A DNA stretch of 63,242 nt from JBDTCO01 sp039923495 (GCA_039923495.1 JBDTCO010000029.1:1-63242), one strand, 5' to 3'. Positions 46,779 to 56,481 are shown, counted from the first letter of the stretch. Translations and numbers: made by a program. The notes: generated by a model not told the origin, from the sequence alone.

Positions 46779-47918
46779 TCAGGGCGGCGGTGCAGCGCCG
46801 AGCGCGGCGTACATCGTCTCGCGCAGATACGAGGCCGCGAGCCGGCACGTGCGATCCGCATCGGCGGGCGTGGGCCCGAGCGGAGGCGCGACCTCCATGA
46901 CGTCACCGGCGATGATCTTCGTGGTGCGCCCGAGTCTTCGGATGAGCGCCAGCACGAACTCCGGCTCGAGGCCCGCGGCCTCCGGCGTGCCCGTTGCCGA
47001 CGCCCAGCTGTCGTCGGTGCCATCGATGTCGTTGGAGAAGTAGATGCCGTCGACGTGGAGCGAACGCACGTGGGCCTCGATGGCGTCGAGCGCGGCGGCG
47101 GGATCACGGCGGCACTCGTCGGCCCAGAACTGCCGGACGCCCAGCGTGCCCTCCCAGTGACCGCGGTCGTAGCGTGTCGCGCGGATGCCGACCTGCACCA
47201 TGCGGCCGCCGCGGCCCATGAGCTCGTTGGCGTGGTAGCTCCACGTCGCGAAGCAGTACTTGATGCCGAGCCTCTCGGAGAGCAGATCGGTGTGGGCGTC
47301 GGGCTGCACCACCGCGAACGAGCCCTTCGGCCGGATCTTGCCGAGCGCCGCGGTGACCGGCCACGCGTTCGAATGATCGCCGCCCATGACGAGCGGGACG
47401 ATGCGCGGGTTGATGGCGAAGATCAGATCGATGGCGCGCTCGAGGATCGACAGCGGCGAGACCGGCAGCGTCCTGCGCGTCTCGAGATCGACCAGCGGAT
47501 AGAGCGCCGCCGCCGACGCCGAGCGCTGCGACTCGGACAGCGTGTCGTCGTGCAGCAGCTGCGGCACGACGAAGACGTCGCCGATGTCGAGCACACCGAG
47601 CGCTGCGAGCTCCCCCGGCCAGTCGGGACGCTCGGCCAGCAGCGCCTGGCGGATGCCCCACGGCCCGAGGTTCGCGCCGCGCCGGTAGCCCGCGCCGATG
47701 TCGGATGGCGCGCCGATGAGGAACGCGCGCGCCCCGGCGATGCGGTGTAGCCGGGCGACGAACGCGCCGTGGATCGCCGCCTCGTCGTCTCCGCCGGAGA
47801 GCTCGCCTGCGTACAGCCGCTTCTGCACCGCGAGCTGCTCCGCGCGTCCCGTGCTCAGCAGGAAGACGCCTCCCCCAGACGGGCGTAACAGCGTCGCGAG
47901 CTCGTCGACCGGGGTCAC
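46779..47918 (-). CDS. Arginase/agmatinase-family ureohydrolase
   Basis: 379 residues from GTG 47918. The binuclear manganese motifs are GGDHS, DAHTD and NDIDGTDD, with MEVAPPLG near the end, all typical of the family that splits urea from guanidino compounds. The N-terminal 75 residues are an extra region absent in agmatinase. The last metal motif reads DIDGTDDS rather than SxDxDxxDP, so specificity may be unusual (formimidoylglutamase- or guanidinobutyrase-like). TACGCT lies exactly 6 bases before the GTG. Confidence 0.85.
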   Translation of the reverse strand: MTPVDELATLLRPSGGGVFLLSTGRAEQLAVQKRLYAGELSGGDDEAAIHGAFVARLHRIAGARAFLIGAPSDIGAGYRRGANLGPWGIRQALLAERPDWPGELAALGVLDIGDVFVVPQLLHDDTLSESQRSASAAALYPLVDLETRRTLPVSPLSILERAIDLIFAINPRIVPLVMGGDHSNAWPVTAALGKIRPKGSFAVVQPDAHTDLLSERLGIKYCFATWSYHANELMGRGGRMVQVGIRATRYDRGHWEGTLGVRQFWADECRRDPAAALDAIEAHVRSLHVDGIYFSNDIDGTDDSWASATGTPEAAGLEPEFVLALIRRLGRTTKIIAGDVMEVAPPLGPTPADADRTCRLAASYLRETMYAALGAAPPP

Positions 47919-47924
47919 GAATCG

Positions 47925-47930
47925 AGCGTA
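47925..47930 (-). promoter_or_regulatory. TAnnnT -10 element abutting the ureohydrolase start
   Basis: Minus-strand TACGCT (47930 to 47925), spacer CGATTC (6), GTG 47918. The longer shared string GTGCTAC before it recurs at other starts. Confidence 0.5.
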
Positions 47931-48054
47931 GCACCGGCGCCTACGTCCAGCGCAACCGTGCTGTGCTGCACGCCGGCAGGACGACCCGCTGTGGACCCGA
48001 GCCGCCGGATCGGCGTGTCGCCGTTGTTGCCCACGGACTCGATGACGAGGCGCT

Positions 48055-48927
48055 TCACTGGAAACCGTTGTCCGAGTCGTCGGTGTCACTCGCGTTCTTC
48101 GACGCGGCGAGCGACTGGTTCTGCACGAGCGCGACGAGCTTTCCGCGGTGCTCGGGCGTGAGGCCGGCGTGCAGGTCGAGGAACGCCTGCTCGAGGACGA
48201 CGAGCAGCGCTTGCACGTCGTGCTCGTGTTGCTGGCGGAACTGCTCGAGCGCGACCTTGTCGACCTCCGGCGCGGTGAAGATGGCGCCCAGCTGATCGCA
48301 CATCTCGACGTGGTCGCCGCGCGCCGTCTTCACCGCGTCGAGCACCTGGTCGCGGACCTGTCGCACCACCACGCGTTCGGGCTCCGCGGCGCCGATCTGC
48401 TCCATCACGCCCTCGACGACGAGGTTGATCACGCCGGTCATCAGCTTCTGCTTGAGCAGGTTCTTCTGCTTCTTGCCGAGCAGCTTCTGGCGCGCCCAGT
48501 CGACGAGCGTGGCCCGCTGCTTCGCGTCGAGGATGTGGTGGATGCGTTGAAAGGCGACGACGAGGCTGTCCGCGACCTTGCCATCGAGCGCGTCGCGACG
48601 CGCGCGGATCGCGTCCAGCGTCGCGCGATCGACGGTCGGCGCGACGAAGAGCGCGTACACTTGGTTCTGTTCGGGCAGCGAGCCGGTCATCGGGCCGAAC
48701 GCGTCCTCGATGGACCTGATCACGTCCTGCTCCGACGCGTGCGCCTCGAGCTTCTGCGCCTTGGATGCCTTGACGGCCTTGGCGCCGTCGTCGACGAGCT
48801 TGTGGATACCATCCTTGCGCGGCTTCTTCTTTGCCAGCGCGAAGGTGGGCAGCGCCGCGAGCAGCAGCGCGACGAGGAAGGCGACGAGTCGGGACCGAGG
48901 CTGCTGCAAGACGACTCCTGTGTTCAT
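48055..48927 (-). CDS. Exported helical protein with Spy/CpxP-like LTxxQ-type motifs
   Basis: 290 residues with signal peptide LVAFLVALLLAALPTFALA and a lysine-rich start of the mature part. The body is all-helical. Two segments, LDAKQRATLVDWA and LTPEHRGKLVALV, resemble the LTxxQ repeats of periplasmic Spy/CpxP-like chaperones and metal-stress sensors. GGGGGA lies 7 bases upstream of the ATG. A periplasmic stress or metal-related role is plausible but unproven. Neighbours give no hint. Confidence 0.7.
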   Translation of the reverse strand: MNTGVVLQQPRSRLVAFLVALLLAALPTFALAKKKPRKDGIHKLVDDGAKAVKASKAQKLEAHASEQDVIRSIEDAFGPMTGSLPEQNQVYALFVAPTVDRATLDAIRARRDALDGKVADSLVVAFQRIHHILDAKQRATLVDWARQKLLGKKQKNLLKQKLMTGVINLVVEGVMEQIGAAEPERVVVRQVRDQVLDAVKTARGDHVEMCDQLGAIFTAPEVDKVALEQFRQQHEHDVQALLVVLEQAFLDLHAGLTPEHRGKLVALVQNQSLAASKNASDTDDSDNGFQ

Positions 48928-48983
48928 GTCAGCGTCCCCCCATGTCCGGTGGTTGTCCATGACGTAACGAAGCGACAAGGTGT

Positions 48984-49802
48984 TCAGGGCGCCTGGCAGC
49001 GGGGGCACCAGAACGCAGCGCGGAGGTCCGGGCCCATCGCCTTGCGCTGGATGAGGGTGCCGCAGTCGTAGCACGCGCGTCCCTGGCGGCCGTAGACCCA
49101 GTGGCGACCCTTGCCGCGCGTGGGCAGCTCGCCGCGCGATCGATCGGCCGTCGTGGTGCGTCGCCAGTCGCCGAGGTTGGTGAAGAGCAGGCGGCGGGCG
49201 AGCTGGAAGATCGCGAGCAGCTTGTCGTCGCCGACCTCGTCGACGCGCAGGAACGGGTGCAGCTTCTCGAGGAAGCACAGCTCGCTCTTGTAGACGTTGC
49301 CGATGCCCGCCGACACGCGCTGATCGAGCAGCAGCTCGCCGAGCGGACGATCCGCATGGATGGGCTCGCGCGCGCGACGCAGCACGTCGGACCAGTCGGG
49401 CTCCTCGCCGAGCAGGTCCGGGCCGAGGTGCGACAGCGGCTTCGTGAAGGACTCGCGCTCGACGCGCACCTCGCTCGGCCGGTACACGAACGCGACGCGC
49501 TCGCCGAAGTCGAGCTCGAGTGGAGAGGCCGCGCGCGACATGGTCTTGAAGCGCGACTTCGGACCTGTGCGCCACGTGCCCGCGATGCCGAGGTGCACGC
49601 GGACGACGATGGCAGCGCCATCCACCCCGTCCCGGATGAACCGCAGCGACAGGTTCTTCCCGGTCGCGTCTGCCGATACGAGCTCGGCGCCCGACAGCAG
49701 CGGCTCGACCACGCCGCCACGCCGCACGTGCTCGACGCGCCGTCCGACGAACCCCGCGCGGAAGTCCGCGGCGTGCTTGTGGATGGTATCGCCCTCGGGC
49801 AT
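48984..49802 (-). CDS. nei: DNA-formamidopyrimidine glycosylase family protein (Nei-like)
   Basis: 272 residues. The N-terminal MPEGDTIH provides the catalytic Pro2 and Glu3 of endonuclease VIII. The helix-two-turn-helix region has QRVSAGIGNVYKSE with the DNA-binding Asn. A zinc finger ends the protein (ACYDCGTLIQRK...FWCPRC, four cysteines). The enzyme removes oxidised pyrimidines and nicks the DNA at the abasic site. AAGGAG precedes the ATG. The MPEGDTIH type is nearest to actinobacterial Nei2-like enzymes. Confidence 0.92.
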   Translation of the reverse strand: MPEGDTIHKHAADFRAGFVGRRVEHVRRGGVVEPLLSGAELVSADATGKNLSLRFIRDGVDGAAIVVRVHLGIAGTWRTGPKSRFKTMSRAASPLELDFGERVAFVYRPSEVRVERESFTKPLSHLGPDLLGEEPDWSDVLRRAREPIHADRPLGELLLDQRVSAGIGNVYKSELCFLEKLHPFLRVDEVGDDKLLAIFQLARRLLFTNLGDWRRTTTADRSRGELPTRGKGRHWVYGRQGRACYDCGTLIQRKAMGPDLRAAFWCPRCQAP

Positions 49803-49851
49803 CGCTCCTTATGATGACCGAAACGGGGATGCGGTCCCGCGGGCCGTGAAG

Positions 49852-49857
49852 TAGTGT
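49852..49857 (+). promoter_or_regulatory. TAnnnT -10 element abutting the enoyl-CoA hydratase start
   Basis: TAGTGT, 6-base spacer CCGGGC, ATG at 49864. Confidence 0.5.
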
Positions 49858-49863
49858 CCGGGC

Positions 49864-50613
49864 ATGGACAACGCCCTCGTCGTAACCGAGCTCCGCGGCA
49901 CCGTGCTGCGCATCGCCTTCAACCGCGCGAACAAGAAGAACGCGCTCACCATGGCGATGTACGAGCTGCTCACGGCCGCCCTCGCGCAGGCCGCCAGCGA
50001 CGACAAGGTACGCTCGGTGCTCTTCCTCGGCTCGCCCGGCGTGTTCACCGCCGGCAACGACATCGGCGACTTCATGCAGCACCCGCCCACGTCGGAGGAC
50101 ACGCCCGTCGTGCGCTTCCTCACCGCGCTCATGTCGTTCGACAAGCCGATGGTCGCCGCCGTCGATGGTCCCGCGGTCGGCATCGGCACCACGATGCTGC
50201 TCCACTGCGATGTCGTCCTCGCCTCGGATCGCGCACGCTTCCACATGCCGTTCACGAAGCTGGGGCTCGTGCCCGAGGCTGCGGCGAGCGTGCTCGTGCC
50301 CGCGCTCGTCGGTCGTCAGCGCGCCGCCGCGTGGCTCATGCTGTCGCGGCCCTTCGACGTAAAGGAGGCGCACGCGGCTGGCCTCGTGAGCCGCATCGTC
50401 GCGGAGGCCGAGCTCGACGCGGCCGCCGAGGAGATCGGCGCCGAGATTGCCGCTTTGCCCGCCGAGGCCGTACGCCTCACGCGTCAGCTCCTCAAGGCCG
50501 GCACCGCGTCGCTCGTCGACGAGGCCATGAAGCGCGAGCTCGTGCTCTTCAGGGAGCGCCTGACCGCCCCCGAGACCATGGAGGCCTTCATGGCCTTCAT
50601 GTCCAAGCGGTAG
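49864..50613 (+). CDS. Enoyl-CoA hydratase/isomerase family protein
   Basis: 249 residues with the crotonase fold. Oxyanion-hole segments are SPGVFTAGNDIGDF and VDGPAVGIGTTMLLHCDVVLAS. The active-site loop FTKLGLVPEAAAS has one glutamate (in PEAA), where classical hydratases have two, so it may act as an isomerase or on another CoA ester. Single gene; convergent with the Lhr helicase gene 1 base apart. Confidence 0.88.
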   Translation: MDNALVVTELRGTVLRIAFNRANKKNALTMAMYELLTAALAQAASDDKVRSVLFLGSPGVFTAGNDIGDFMQHPPTSEDTPVVRFLTALMSFDKPMVAAVDGPAVGIGTTMLLHCDVVLASDRARFHMPFTKLGLVPEAAASVLVPALVGRQRAAAWLMLSRPFDVKEAHAAGLVSRIVAEAELDAAAEEIGAEIAALPAEAVRLTRQLLKAGTASLVDEAMKRELVLFRERLTAPETMEAFMAFMSKR

Positions 50614-50614
50614 C

Positions 50615-53600
50615 TCAGGCCCGTTCGAGCATCAGGCCACCGGGCTCGACTCGAAAGCCCGCACGCTCGAGCACGCCTGCCATCGGTGAGCGCAGCGCCG
50701 GCCTGCCGTTGATCTCGGCGATGCGCAGACCCTTTTTCGCGAGCGTCGCTCGCAGGGCATCGATGGCGCGCGGCAGCGGATCGGCCGCGTCGGGCGCGCG
50801 CTGGAAGACGAGCAGCTTCTTGCCGCCGCGCTCGACGAACAGCGCGGGACGCGAATCGACGAGGACCACGAGCGCACCCGCGGCGCGACGCGGCCGGCCC
50901 GTGTCCCCCGCGCCAGCGTCGAGCGCCGGCCAGTCGACGAAGAGGCCGAACGGATTCGCGGGATCGATGGCGGAGAGCACGAGAGTCGACGCCTCGTCGT
51001 CCGTGCGAGCGGCCCGCAGGCGATCGAGCGCGCCCGGTAACGCGAACTGCGAGCCCGACAGCCCCTCCACGAAGTAGCCGCGACGCACCTTGCCCGACTC
51101 CTCCATCGCGCGCAGCACCCCCGCGACCGCGCCGAAGCCGCCGACGATCTCCTCGTGCTGCGCCGCCTCGCGCGTCACCACACCGTAGCGCTCGAGCAGC
51201 ATCAGCGCGCGCGCGTGCGAGGACGCGGTGTGATCGGCGGCGGTGCCTGCTTGCCCCGCGAGCGCGCGCGCGAGCGACCAGCGGCCCGCCAGCGTCGGCT
51301 GTGGCCGGACGCTTCCCGGCCTGCGCGTGATGGTGCGCGCGCCCTTCTTCGGCAGCGCCAGCGCGCGCAGCGGGGAGAACGTGTCGTTGGTGATCTGCCC
51401 CGCCCACACGAGGTCCCACACCGCGGCCTCGACCTCGTGCGTGAGCGTCGTCGGTGCCGCGGCCTGGAGCTGCGCGAAGAACGCGGCGCCGCGCTGCTCG
51501 AGGTACGAGAGGATCGTCGCGTGCAAGGGCTCGCCGACGAAGGGCTCCGGCGGATCGAGCAGACGACCCACGTGCTCGCGGAAGTAGAGCGCGACGCGTC
51601 CATCGTCGCTGCCGATCGCGCCGTGACCGACCCACACGAGCTCACCGGCTGCGCCGAGCTCGTCGAGCAGACGCGGCTGGTAGTCGCGGAGACGCGACGG
51701 CAGGATCCGATTCTCGAGCTCGGAGAACGGCACCGCGAGGCCCTCGAGCGCATACAGTGCCTCGCGTAGCCTGTCGATGCCCTGACCGCGCGGCGGCTCG
51801 ACCTTCAGCGAATCCACGACGCCGTGCCACGACGGCAAGAACCGCGCGAGCGTGAGCGGATCGACCGGCGCGATCTCCTTGCGCAGCTTCGCGAGCGTAT
51901 GGCGACGCAGGCGCCGCAGCACCTCGGGGTCGCAGAGTCCATCGGGTCGTCCGTCGGTGCGGAACGCACCCTCGAGCAGGCGCCCGGTGATGACCAGCAG
52001 TCGCACGACCGGCCCGAGCTGCGCCGCGGAGAGGCCCCAGCGCGTCGCCAGCGACTCGGCCGAGAACGGCGCGTGCGTGCGAGCCCAGCGCAGCACGAGC
52101 GACTCGAGCGCATCGGTCACGGGCTCGAGGTACGCGCGCGGAACTCCGGAAGGCACCGGCACGCCAAGCGCGTCGCGATAGCGCGCCACGTCCTCGACCG
52201 CGATCCAGCGCGGCTCGCCACCGAGGCGAACCTCCACCGCGCGACCGCTGCCACGCAGCGTCTCGAGCATGGGCAGCACGTCGCCATCGGTACGAAGCGC
52301 AACGCCGTCGACGGACAGGTCGCCGATGCGCCGCAGCAGGTCGTGCACACCGTCGGCCGAGCGCACGTGCCGATCGTCCGCGAGCGACTGCAGCTCCGCT
52401 TCGACCTCGTCGAGCGAGGCCGGATCCAGCAGCTCCTTGATTTCCACGTCGCCGAGCAGCTCGCGCAGGAGATCGCGATCGAGCGTGAGCGCCTGCGCCT
52501 TGCGCTCGGCGAGCGGCGCGTCGCCCTCGTACAGGTAGGCGGATACGTACGCGAACGCGAGCGAGCGCGAAAATGGCGACGCACGCGGCGTCTCCACCTC
52601 GACGAGCCGCACCTGCCTCGAGCGCAGCTGCGCGAGCAGCTCGACGAGCGCAGGCACGTCGAAGATGTCGTTCATGCACTCGCGAAAGGTCTCGAGCACG
52701 ATGGGGAAGCTCGGATATTTTCCCGCGACGCCGAGCAGCGTCTGCGCCTTGAGGCGCTGCGCCCACAGCGGCGTGCGCTTGCCCGGACGCCGTCGCGGCA
52801 GGAGCAGCGCGCGCGCCGCATTCTCGCGGAAGTGACTCGCGAACAGCGACGAGGCCCGCAGCGCGCCGAGGAGCAGCTCCTCGAGCTCCTCCGGCTCGGG
52901 CAGCAGATCCTGGAGGGCCGGCGGGGCCTCGGCATCGGCGAGCCGGAGCACGATGCCGTCGTCGGAGTAGAGCGCCTGCGCCTCGTGGCCGGTCTTCTGC
53001 GCGAGCTTGGCCTCGAGCGCGAGCGCGAGCGGGGCATGGACGCGCGCCCCGAACGGCGACAGCAGGCACACGCGCCAGTCGCCGAGCTCGTCGCGGAAGC
53101 GCTCGACGACGAGCGAACGATCCGTCGGCAGCTGCCCCGTCGCAGCGCGCTGCTCGTCGAGGTAGCGCCGCAGGTTCTCGGCCGCGCGCTCGTCGAGCTG
53201 GTAAACGTTCTGCAGGTGCTTGCGAGCGGCCGCGGGCTGATCGAGCTTCGGCTCCATCTCGCGCAGGAAGGCGCCGATGGCACGCCCGAGCTCGATGGGA
53301 CGCCCCGGTCCCTCGCCACGCCAGAACGGCATGCGCCCCGGCTCGCCCGGCGCCGGCCTCACCACCACGCGATCGCGGCTGATCTCGGTGATGCGCCAGC
53401 TCGAGGCGCCGAGCAGGAACACCTGGCCCGTGCGCGACTCGTGGACCATCTCCTCGTCGAGCTCGCCGACGCGCGGACCGCCGCCCTCGAGGTAGACGCC
53501 GAACATGCCCCGATCGGGGATGGTGCCCGCGTTGACGACGGCGATGAGCTTGGCGTCCTTGCGCGCGACCACCTGATCCGTGGAGCGATCCCACACGACG

Positions 53601-55171
53601 CGCGGCCGCAGATCGGCGATGTCGTCCGATGGATAGCGTCCGGCCAGCATGTCGAGCACCGAGACGAGCAGCTCGCGCGACAGCGTCTGGTACGGATACG
53701 CGCCGCGCACGAGCGTCTCGATCTCGTCGACGCTGCGCGCGCGGTCGCCGGTCATCGCGACGATCTGCTGCGACAGGACATCGAGCGCGTTGCGAGGGAC
53801 GCGGATGGGCTCGACCTCGCCGTCGAGCATGCGGCGCGCGACGACGGTGGTCTCGAGCAGGTCCTGCTTGAACTTGGGGAAGATCTTTGCGATCGATTTC
53901 TCGCCGACGGAGTGGCCCGCGCGACCGACGCGCTGCAGGCCGCGTGACACGGCGCCGGGCGACTCGATCTGCACCACGAGATCGACCGCGCCCATGTCGA
54001 TGCCGAGCTCGAGCGAGCTCGTCGCCACGATGCCGCGCAGCTTGCCTTCCTTCAGCAGTTCCTCGATCTCGACTCGGGTCTCGCGCGCGATGGAGCCGTG
54101 GTGTGCGCGCACGAGCACGTCGTCGTGGCCGCGCTCGGCCCAGAGCTCGTTGATGCGCTGCGCGAACCGCTCGCAGAGGCGGCGGCTGTTGGTGAACACG
54201 ATGGTCGATCGGTGCGACGCGATGAGGTCGAGGACACGATCGTGCAGCGCCGGCCAGACGCCGCGCCGATCCTCGGCGGCGGTCGAGTCCGTGGACAGCC
54301 GCTCGGCGCCGACCTTCTTGCGCGGCTCGTGCGCCGATGGTGGCGCGACAGGCGGTGGCGCCTCCATGTCGTCGACGGGGACCTCGACAGTGAGCTCGAG
54401 CCGCGGCTTCTCGCCCGCGTCGATGATCGTGACGGGCCGCGCCCCACCGAGGAAGCGCGCGACCTCCTCGAGTGGACGCTGCGTGGCGGACAGGCCGATG
54501 CGCTGCGGATCCTTGCCGCCGTTGCCCACGACGAGCGCCGATAAGCGCTCGAGCGAGAGCGAGAGGTGAGCGCCGCGCTTGGTCGGCGCGAGCGCGTGGA
54601 TCTCGTCGACGATGACCGTCTCGACACCGGTGAGGATGGAGCGGACCTCGGAGCCGAGCATGAGGTACAGCGACTCGGGCGTGGTGATGAGGATCTCGGA
54701 TGGATCGCGTCCGATGAGCCTGCGCTCCTTCGCGGGCGTGTCGCCGGTGCGACTCGCGGTGCGGATCTGCGTGAGCGAGATGCCGAGCCCGTCGGCGGCC
54801 CGCTGGATCCCGGCGAGGGGCGCGCGGAGGTTGCGCTCGACGTCGTACGCGAGCGCCTTCAGCGGCGAGATGTAGACGACGCGGACGCCGCTGCGAGTGG
54901 GCGTCCGCGTGAGGCGATCGAGACAAGCGAGAAAGGCCGCGAGCGTCTTGCCACTCCCCGTCGGGGCGCACAGGAGCGCATGCTCACCGCCCACGATGGG
55001 CGGCCAGCCACGAGCCTGCACGGGCGTGGCGCTCGCGAAGCTCGCGTCGAACCACGTACGGGTCGCGGGCCCAAAGAGCGTGGCGACGCTCGTTGTGGAA
55101 GTGCCCGTGGCGACGCTCGTTGTGGAAGTGCCCGTGGCGACGCTCTTCTTGTCCGTCGCAGGTCGACCCAC
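50615..55171 (-). CDS. lhr: Lhr-type ATP-dependent DNA helicase (large helicase-related protein)
   Basis: 1518 residues, full-length Lhr. The helicase core shows Walker A APTGSGKTLAAF, DEIH box VDEIHAL, motif III SATQRPLEEV and motif VI QRVGRAGHS. Long C-terminal winged-helix and Lhr-specific domains follow (ARYFREHVGRLL-type region; PTLAGRWSLARAL). It translocates 3'-5' and is linked to DNA crosslink or oxidative damage repair. The first 30 residues are an extra tail with a repeated SVATGTSTT unit, due to a 27-base DNA repeat; homology starts at FGPATRTWFDASF. GTG at 55171 has TAGGCT 6 bases upstream. Confidence 0.92.
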   Translation of the reverse strand: MGRPATDKKSVATGTSTTSVATGTSTTSVATLFGPATRTWFDASFASATPVQARGWPPIVGGEHALLCAPTGSGKTLAAFLACLDRLTRTPTRSGVRVVYISPLKALAYDVERNLRAPLAGIQRAADGLGISLTQIRTASRTGDTPAKERRLIGRDPSEILITTPESLYLMLGSEVRSILTGVETVIVDEIHALAPTKRGAHLSLSLERLSALVVGNGGKDPQRIGLSATQRPLEEVARFLGGARPVTIIDAGEKPRLELTVEVPVDDMEAPPPVAPPSAHEPRKKVGAERLSTDSTAAEDRRGVWPALHDRVLDLIASHRSTIVFTNSRRLCERFAQRINELWAERGHDDVLVRAHHGSIARETRVEIEELLKEGKLRGIVATSSLELGIDMGAVDLVVQIESPGAVSRGLQRVGRAGHSVGEKSIAKIFPKFKQDLLETTVVARRMLDGEVEPIRVPRNALDVLSQQIVAMTGDRARSVDEIETLVRGAYPYQTLSRELLVSVLDMLAGRYPSDDIADLRPRVVWDRSTDQVVARKDAKLIAVVNAGTIPDRGMFGVYLEGGGPRVGELDEEMVHESRTGQVFLLGASSWRITEISRDRVVVRPAPGEPGRMPFWRGEGPGRPIELGRAIGAFLREMEPKLDQPAAARKHLQNVYQLDERAAENLRRYLDEQRAATGQLPTDRSLVVERFRDELGDWRVCLLSPFGARVHAPLALALEAKLAQKTGHEAQALYSDDGIVLRLADAEAPPALQDLLPEPEELEELLLGALRASSLFASHFRENAARALLLPRRRPGKRTPLWAQRLKAQTLLGVAGKYPSFPIVLETFRECMNDIFDVPALVELLAQLRSRQVRLVEVETPRASPFSRSLAFAYVSAYLYEGDAPLAERKAQALTLDRDLLRELLGDVEIKELLDPASLDEVEAELQSLADDRHVRSADGVHDLLRRIGDLSVDGVALRTDGDVLPMLETLRGSGRAVEVRLGGEPRWIAVEDVARYRDALGVPVPSGVPRAYLEPVTDALESLVLRWARTHAPFSAESLATRWGLSAAQLGPVVRLLVITGRLLEGAFRTDGRPDGLCDPEVLRRLRRHTLAKLRKEIAPVDPLTLARFLPSWHGVVDSLKVEPPRGQGIDRLREALYALEGLAVPFSELENRILPSRLRDYQPRLLDELGAAGELVWVGHGAIGSDDGRVALYFREHVGRLLDPPEPFVGEPLHATILSYLEQRGAAFFAQLQAAAPTTLTHEVEAAVWDLVWAGQITNDTFSPLRALALPKKGARTITRRPGSVRPQPTLAGRWSLARALAGQAGTAADHTASSHARALMLLERYGVVTREAAQHEEIVGGFGAVAGVLRAMEESGKVRRGYFVEGLSGSQFALPGALDRLRAARTDDEASTLVLSAIDPANPFGLFVDWPALDAGAGDTGRPRRAAGALVVLVDSRPALFVERGGKKLLVFQRAPDAADPLPRAIDALRATLAKKGLRIAEINGRPALRSPMAGVLERAGFRVEPGGLMLERA
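55080..55145 (-). repeat. 27-bp tandem repeat, about 2.4 copies
   Basis: Copies at 55080-55106 and 55107-55133 are identical, and a 12-base partial copy follows (55134-55145). The length is a multiple of three, so each copy adds nine residues (SVATGTSTT) to the N-terminal tail of Lhr. Copy number may vary between strains. Confidence 0.85.
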
Positions 55172-55177
55172 CGCACC

Positions 55178-55183
55178 AGCCTA
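55178..55183 (-). promoter_or_regulatory. TAnnnT -10 element abutting the lhr start
   Basis: Minus-strand TAGGCT (55183 to 55178), spacer GGTGCG (6), GTG at 55171. It supports the long N-terminal tail being translated. Confidence 0.5.
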
Positions 55184-55225
55184 ACCACGCAATGCGTGCC
55201 AGGCCAGCGGCGGTGAGCGGAGAGG

Positions 55226-56392
55226 TCAGGCTGCGAGAGGGATCGCGGCGAGCGTGGCGCCGTCGAGGTGGTCGACGACGTAGTGACGCAGCCCATCGAC
55301 GATCCGCTGCTCGAGCTGACGGGTACGCTCGCGGCTGATGCCGAACTTGTCGGCGAGCGTCTGCAGCGTCTCGGGGTCGTCGGCGTAGAGGCGCTCGTCG
55401 AAGATCACCCGGTCGCGGCCCTTCAGCGTGTCGGCGAAGCCGGTGACCGTGCGACGGAGCTGCTCGCGGTGATCGCTCGCCTCGGCCAGCCAGTCCGGAC
55501 GCTCGAGCGCGGGGCTCTCGAGGCGATCCATGAACGAGCGACCATCGCTCTCCTCGCGGTCGACGGGCGCGTCGAGCGATAGATCGGGCTGCGCGAGACG
55601 ACGCTCCATCGAGATGACGTCGCGCTCGGGCACGCCCAGCTTCTCGGCCAGCGCCAGCGAGTCCGGCGTGATGCCGGCCTGCTCGAGCTTGTCGCGCTCC
55701 TTGCGGAGGTTGAAGAACAGCTTCCTTTGCGCCTCGGTCTTGCCGAACCGCACGAGGCGGGCGTTGTCGAGGATGTACTTGAGGATGTATGCGCGGATCC
55801 ACCACGACGCATACGTCGAGAGGCGGATGCCACGCGCCGGCTCGTAGGTCTTGAGCGAGCGCACGAGGCCGACGTTGCCCTCCTGCACGAGGTCGAGGAG
55901 GTTCTGCGTCGCGCCCTGGTAGTCGCGCGCCAGCTTCACCACGAGGCGGAGGTTCGAGCCGATGAGGCGACGTGCGGCGTTCGGGTCCTGCGTCTTCTCG
56001 TAGTGGAGCGCGAGCGTACGCTCCTCGTCGCGATCGAGGATCGGGTAGGCGCGCAGCTCGTCCATGTAGCGACCGAGCGTGTCGTGCGACGTCTCGCGAG
56101 AGGACACCGCGACCTTCTGCGGCGCGAGCACGCCTGGCAGCGCGAGCCCCGCGCCGGCATCTTCGTCGGCCGCGACCATCCCGTCCGGGGTGGGCTCGTC
56201 CTGCTCCAGCTCGGTCGCGGCGACCTCGCCGCCTTCCGCGCGGCGACGCTTTTCGCGCATGGCCTGGCCTCCCTTGTCCCTCGGCGTTTTGATGACCATC
56301 GATGTCTTCGGCGGGCGTCGCGCGTTGCTACGAGCTGCCGCGGCGGTCGTGGGGGTGGCGAAGGTAGGGGCGTGGCCAGCGTTGCGACTCAT
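55226..56392 (-). CDS. rpoH: RNA polymerase sigma factor of the RpoH (sigma-32) type
   Basis: 388 residues, longer than the usual 280-300 because of about 100 low-complexity N-terminal residues. Region 1.2 starts at DTLGRYMDELRAYPILDRDEE. Region 2 is NLLDLVQEGNVGLVRSLKTYEPARG with LSTYASWWIRAYI. The RpoH box QRKLFFNLR is exact. Region 4 ends with LADKFGISRERTRQLEQR. It would direct polymerase to heat-shock or other stress promoters. AAAGGA precedes the ATG at 56392. It is divergent from an ArsR-type regulator gene; the 141 bases between are unusually AT-rich and hold inverted repeats that could affect both genes. Confidence 0.88.
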   Translation of the reverse strand: MSRNAGHAPTFATPTTAAAARSNARRPPKTSMVIKTPRDKGGQAMREKRRRAEGGEVAATELEQDEPTPDGMVAADEDAGAGLALPGVLAPQKVAVSSRETSHDTLGRYMDELRAYPILDRDEERTLALHYEKTQDPNAARRLIGSNLRLVVKLARDYQGATQNLLDLVQEGNVGLVRSLKTYEPARGIRLSTYASWWIRAYILKYILDNARLVRFGKTEAQRKLFFNLRKERDKLEQAGITPDSLALAEKLGVPERDVISMERRLAQPDLSLDAPVDREESDGRSFMDRLESPALERPDWLAEASDHREQLRRTVTGFADTLKGRDRVIFDERLYADDPETLQTLADKFGISRERTRQLEQRIVDGLRHYVVDHLDGATLAAIPLAA

Positions 56393-56465
56393 TGTTGTTT
56401 CCTTTCGCGGAGCTTGGGACGTGATGCTCCGTAATCGACATATAGATAAGCATCGATACTACGGC

Positions 56466-56481
56466 GTCAAGGTCACTTGAC
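56466..56481. promoter_or_regulatory. Inverted repeat over the arsR-like promoter -35
   Basis: GTCAAG-GTCA-CTTGAC: perfect 6-base arms with a 4-base spacer; the right arm contains the -35 hexamer TTGACC. Candidate operator for the adjacent ArsR-family protein. Confidence 0.5.

Noticed and set aside
51642..54971. Minus-strand frame of 1109 codons in another frame of lhr
   Set aside because: Arg-rich shadow frame; the helicase motifs all lie in the other frame.
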